DNA of 64,000 nt, from positions 2,480,001 through 2,544,000 of the forward strand of contig NZ_CP011273.1 of assembly GCF_001610895.1 (NCBI RefSeq), read 5' to 3'. Origin of the DNA: Planctomyces sp. SH-PL62. GTDB lineage: Bacteria > Planctomycetota > Planctomycetia > Isosphaerales > Isosphaeraceae. A model generated the notes under the pieces. It ran no database searches. It was not told where the DNA came from and worked only from the letters and a program-made list of their open reading frames with translations. This document shows positions 63,948-64,000 of the stretch, piece after piece (position 1 is the stretch's first letter; each line of letters starts with the position of its first letter). The translations under genes and the position numbers were made by a program.

Positions 63948-64000
63948 ATGACCGTCTCGGCCAAGTGCTACTATGCGTTGCGGGCGATTTACGCCCTCTC
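63948..64000 (+). CDS. Rrf2 family transcriptional regulator, partial
   Basis: Starts with the ATG at 63948 and runs off the right edge after 17 codons: MTVSAKCYYALRAIYAL. This is the typical start of Rrf2-type winged-helix regulators (compare xxLSAKAEYALRAL). Full identity (IscR, NsrR or other Fe-S sensor) cannot be told from 17 residues. The AT-containing upstream bases (CCAACAAAGAGTGTGCG) hold no clear ribosome binding site except the weak AAAGAG. Confidence 0.6.
   Translation, partial: MTVSAKCYYALRAIYAL

Overview
The window looks like chromosomal DNA of a planctomycete, most likely of the Isosphaeraceae (Paludisphaera/Singulisphaera-like). The signs are very high GC, a YTV-like small gene content, an SHD1-domain protein, PEP-CTERM proteins ending in VPEPASVA...GLG...ARRR, a BlaI/M56 pair, several secreted or membrane proteins with long low-complexity tails, sulfatase-like and Gfo/Idh/MocA enzymes, and an archaeal/eukaryotic-style glycyl-tRNA synthetase. 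This placement is inference from gene content; there is no rRNA in the window. I see no prophage, transposase, plasmid module or CRISPR array.

Layout. 1-2.5 kb: an M56 peptidase sensor (cut by the left edge) and its BlaI-type repressor. 2.7-6.1 kb: a large secreted TPR protein and YebC. 6.2-11 kb (minus): SHD1/WD40-like secreted protein, SPFH protein, DUF2071 protein, PEP-CTERM protein. 11.6-14.3 kb: secreted metallophosphoesterase and two small proteins. 14.4-22.4 kb: a glycan block with a GT4-(alpha/alpha)6 fusion followed by a GH130 enzyme, and facing it a minus-strand run of Gfo/Idh/MocA oxidoreductase, a second GH130, and membrane-protein genes, one of which may be frameshifted. 22.6-28.5 kb: purE-purK followed by an aerotolerance-type set (BatA, BatB/C fusion, BatD). 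28.6-36.2 kb: DEAD-box helicase, two small proteins, a tightly coupled ECF sigma / anti-sigma / secreted-protein trio, a Mit_KHE1-like protein and an EEP-family nuclease/phosphatase. 36.2-45.8 kb (all minus): sulfatase-like membrane enzyme with a mini membrane protein, MFS transporter plus creatininase-family amidase, a PH-like membrane protein, a TIM-barrel isomerase, GlyRS, ComB and a GT2-like transferase. 46.4-52.1 kb: GH5-like secreted enzyme, large clade-2 catalase and two small proteins. 52.2-56.4 kb: tandem DUF1990-type proteins, a second PEP-CTERM protein, a proline-rich protein, DUF2171, Tat-exported aldo/keto reductase. 56.4-64 kb: MgtA-like P-type ATPase, tRNA-Ser(GGA) with promoter and terminator, zinc-ribbon protein, 42-residue membrane protein, secreted coiled-coil protein, membrane protein, a stand-alone E2-type acyltransferase, a 1-kb repeat-rich gap, and the start of an Rrf2 regulator cut by the right edge.

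How parts work together. The best candidates for little-described systems are the GT4/GH130 glycan block (make a glycan, then phosphorolyse it), and the sigma/anti-sigma/secreted trio whose start and stop codons nearly touch. A dispersed palindromic repeat with core CTTCCCCCC...GGGGGAAG occurs three times; one copy appears to supply the Shine-Dalgarno sequence of the BatA gene and another lies in the leader-encoding part of the BatD gene. Most other genes are ordinary housekeeping or conserved planctomycete genes.
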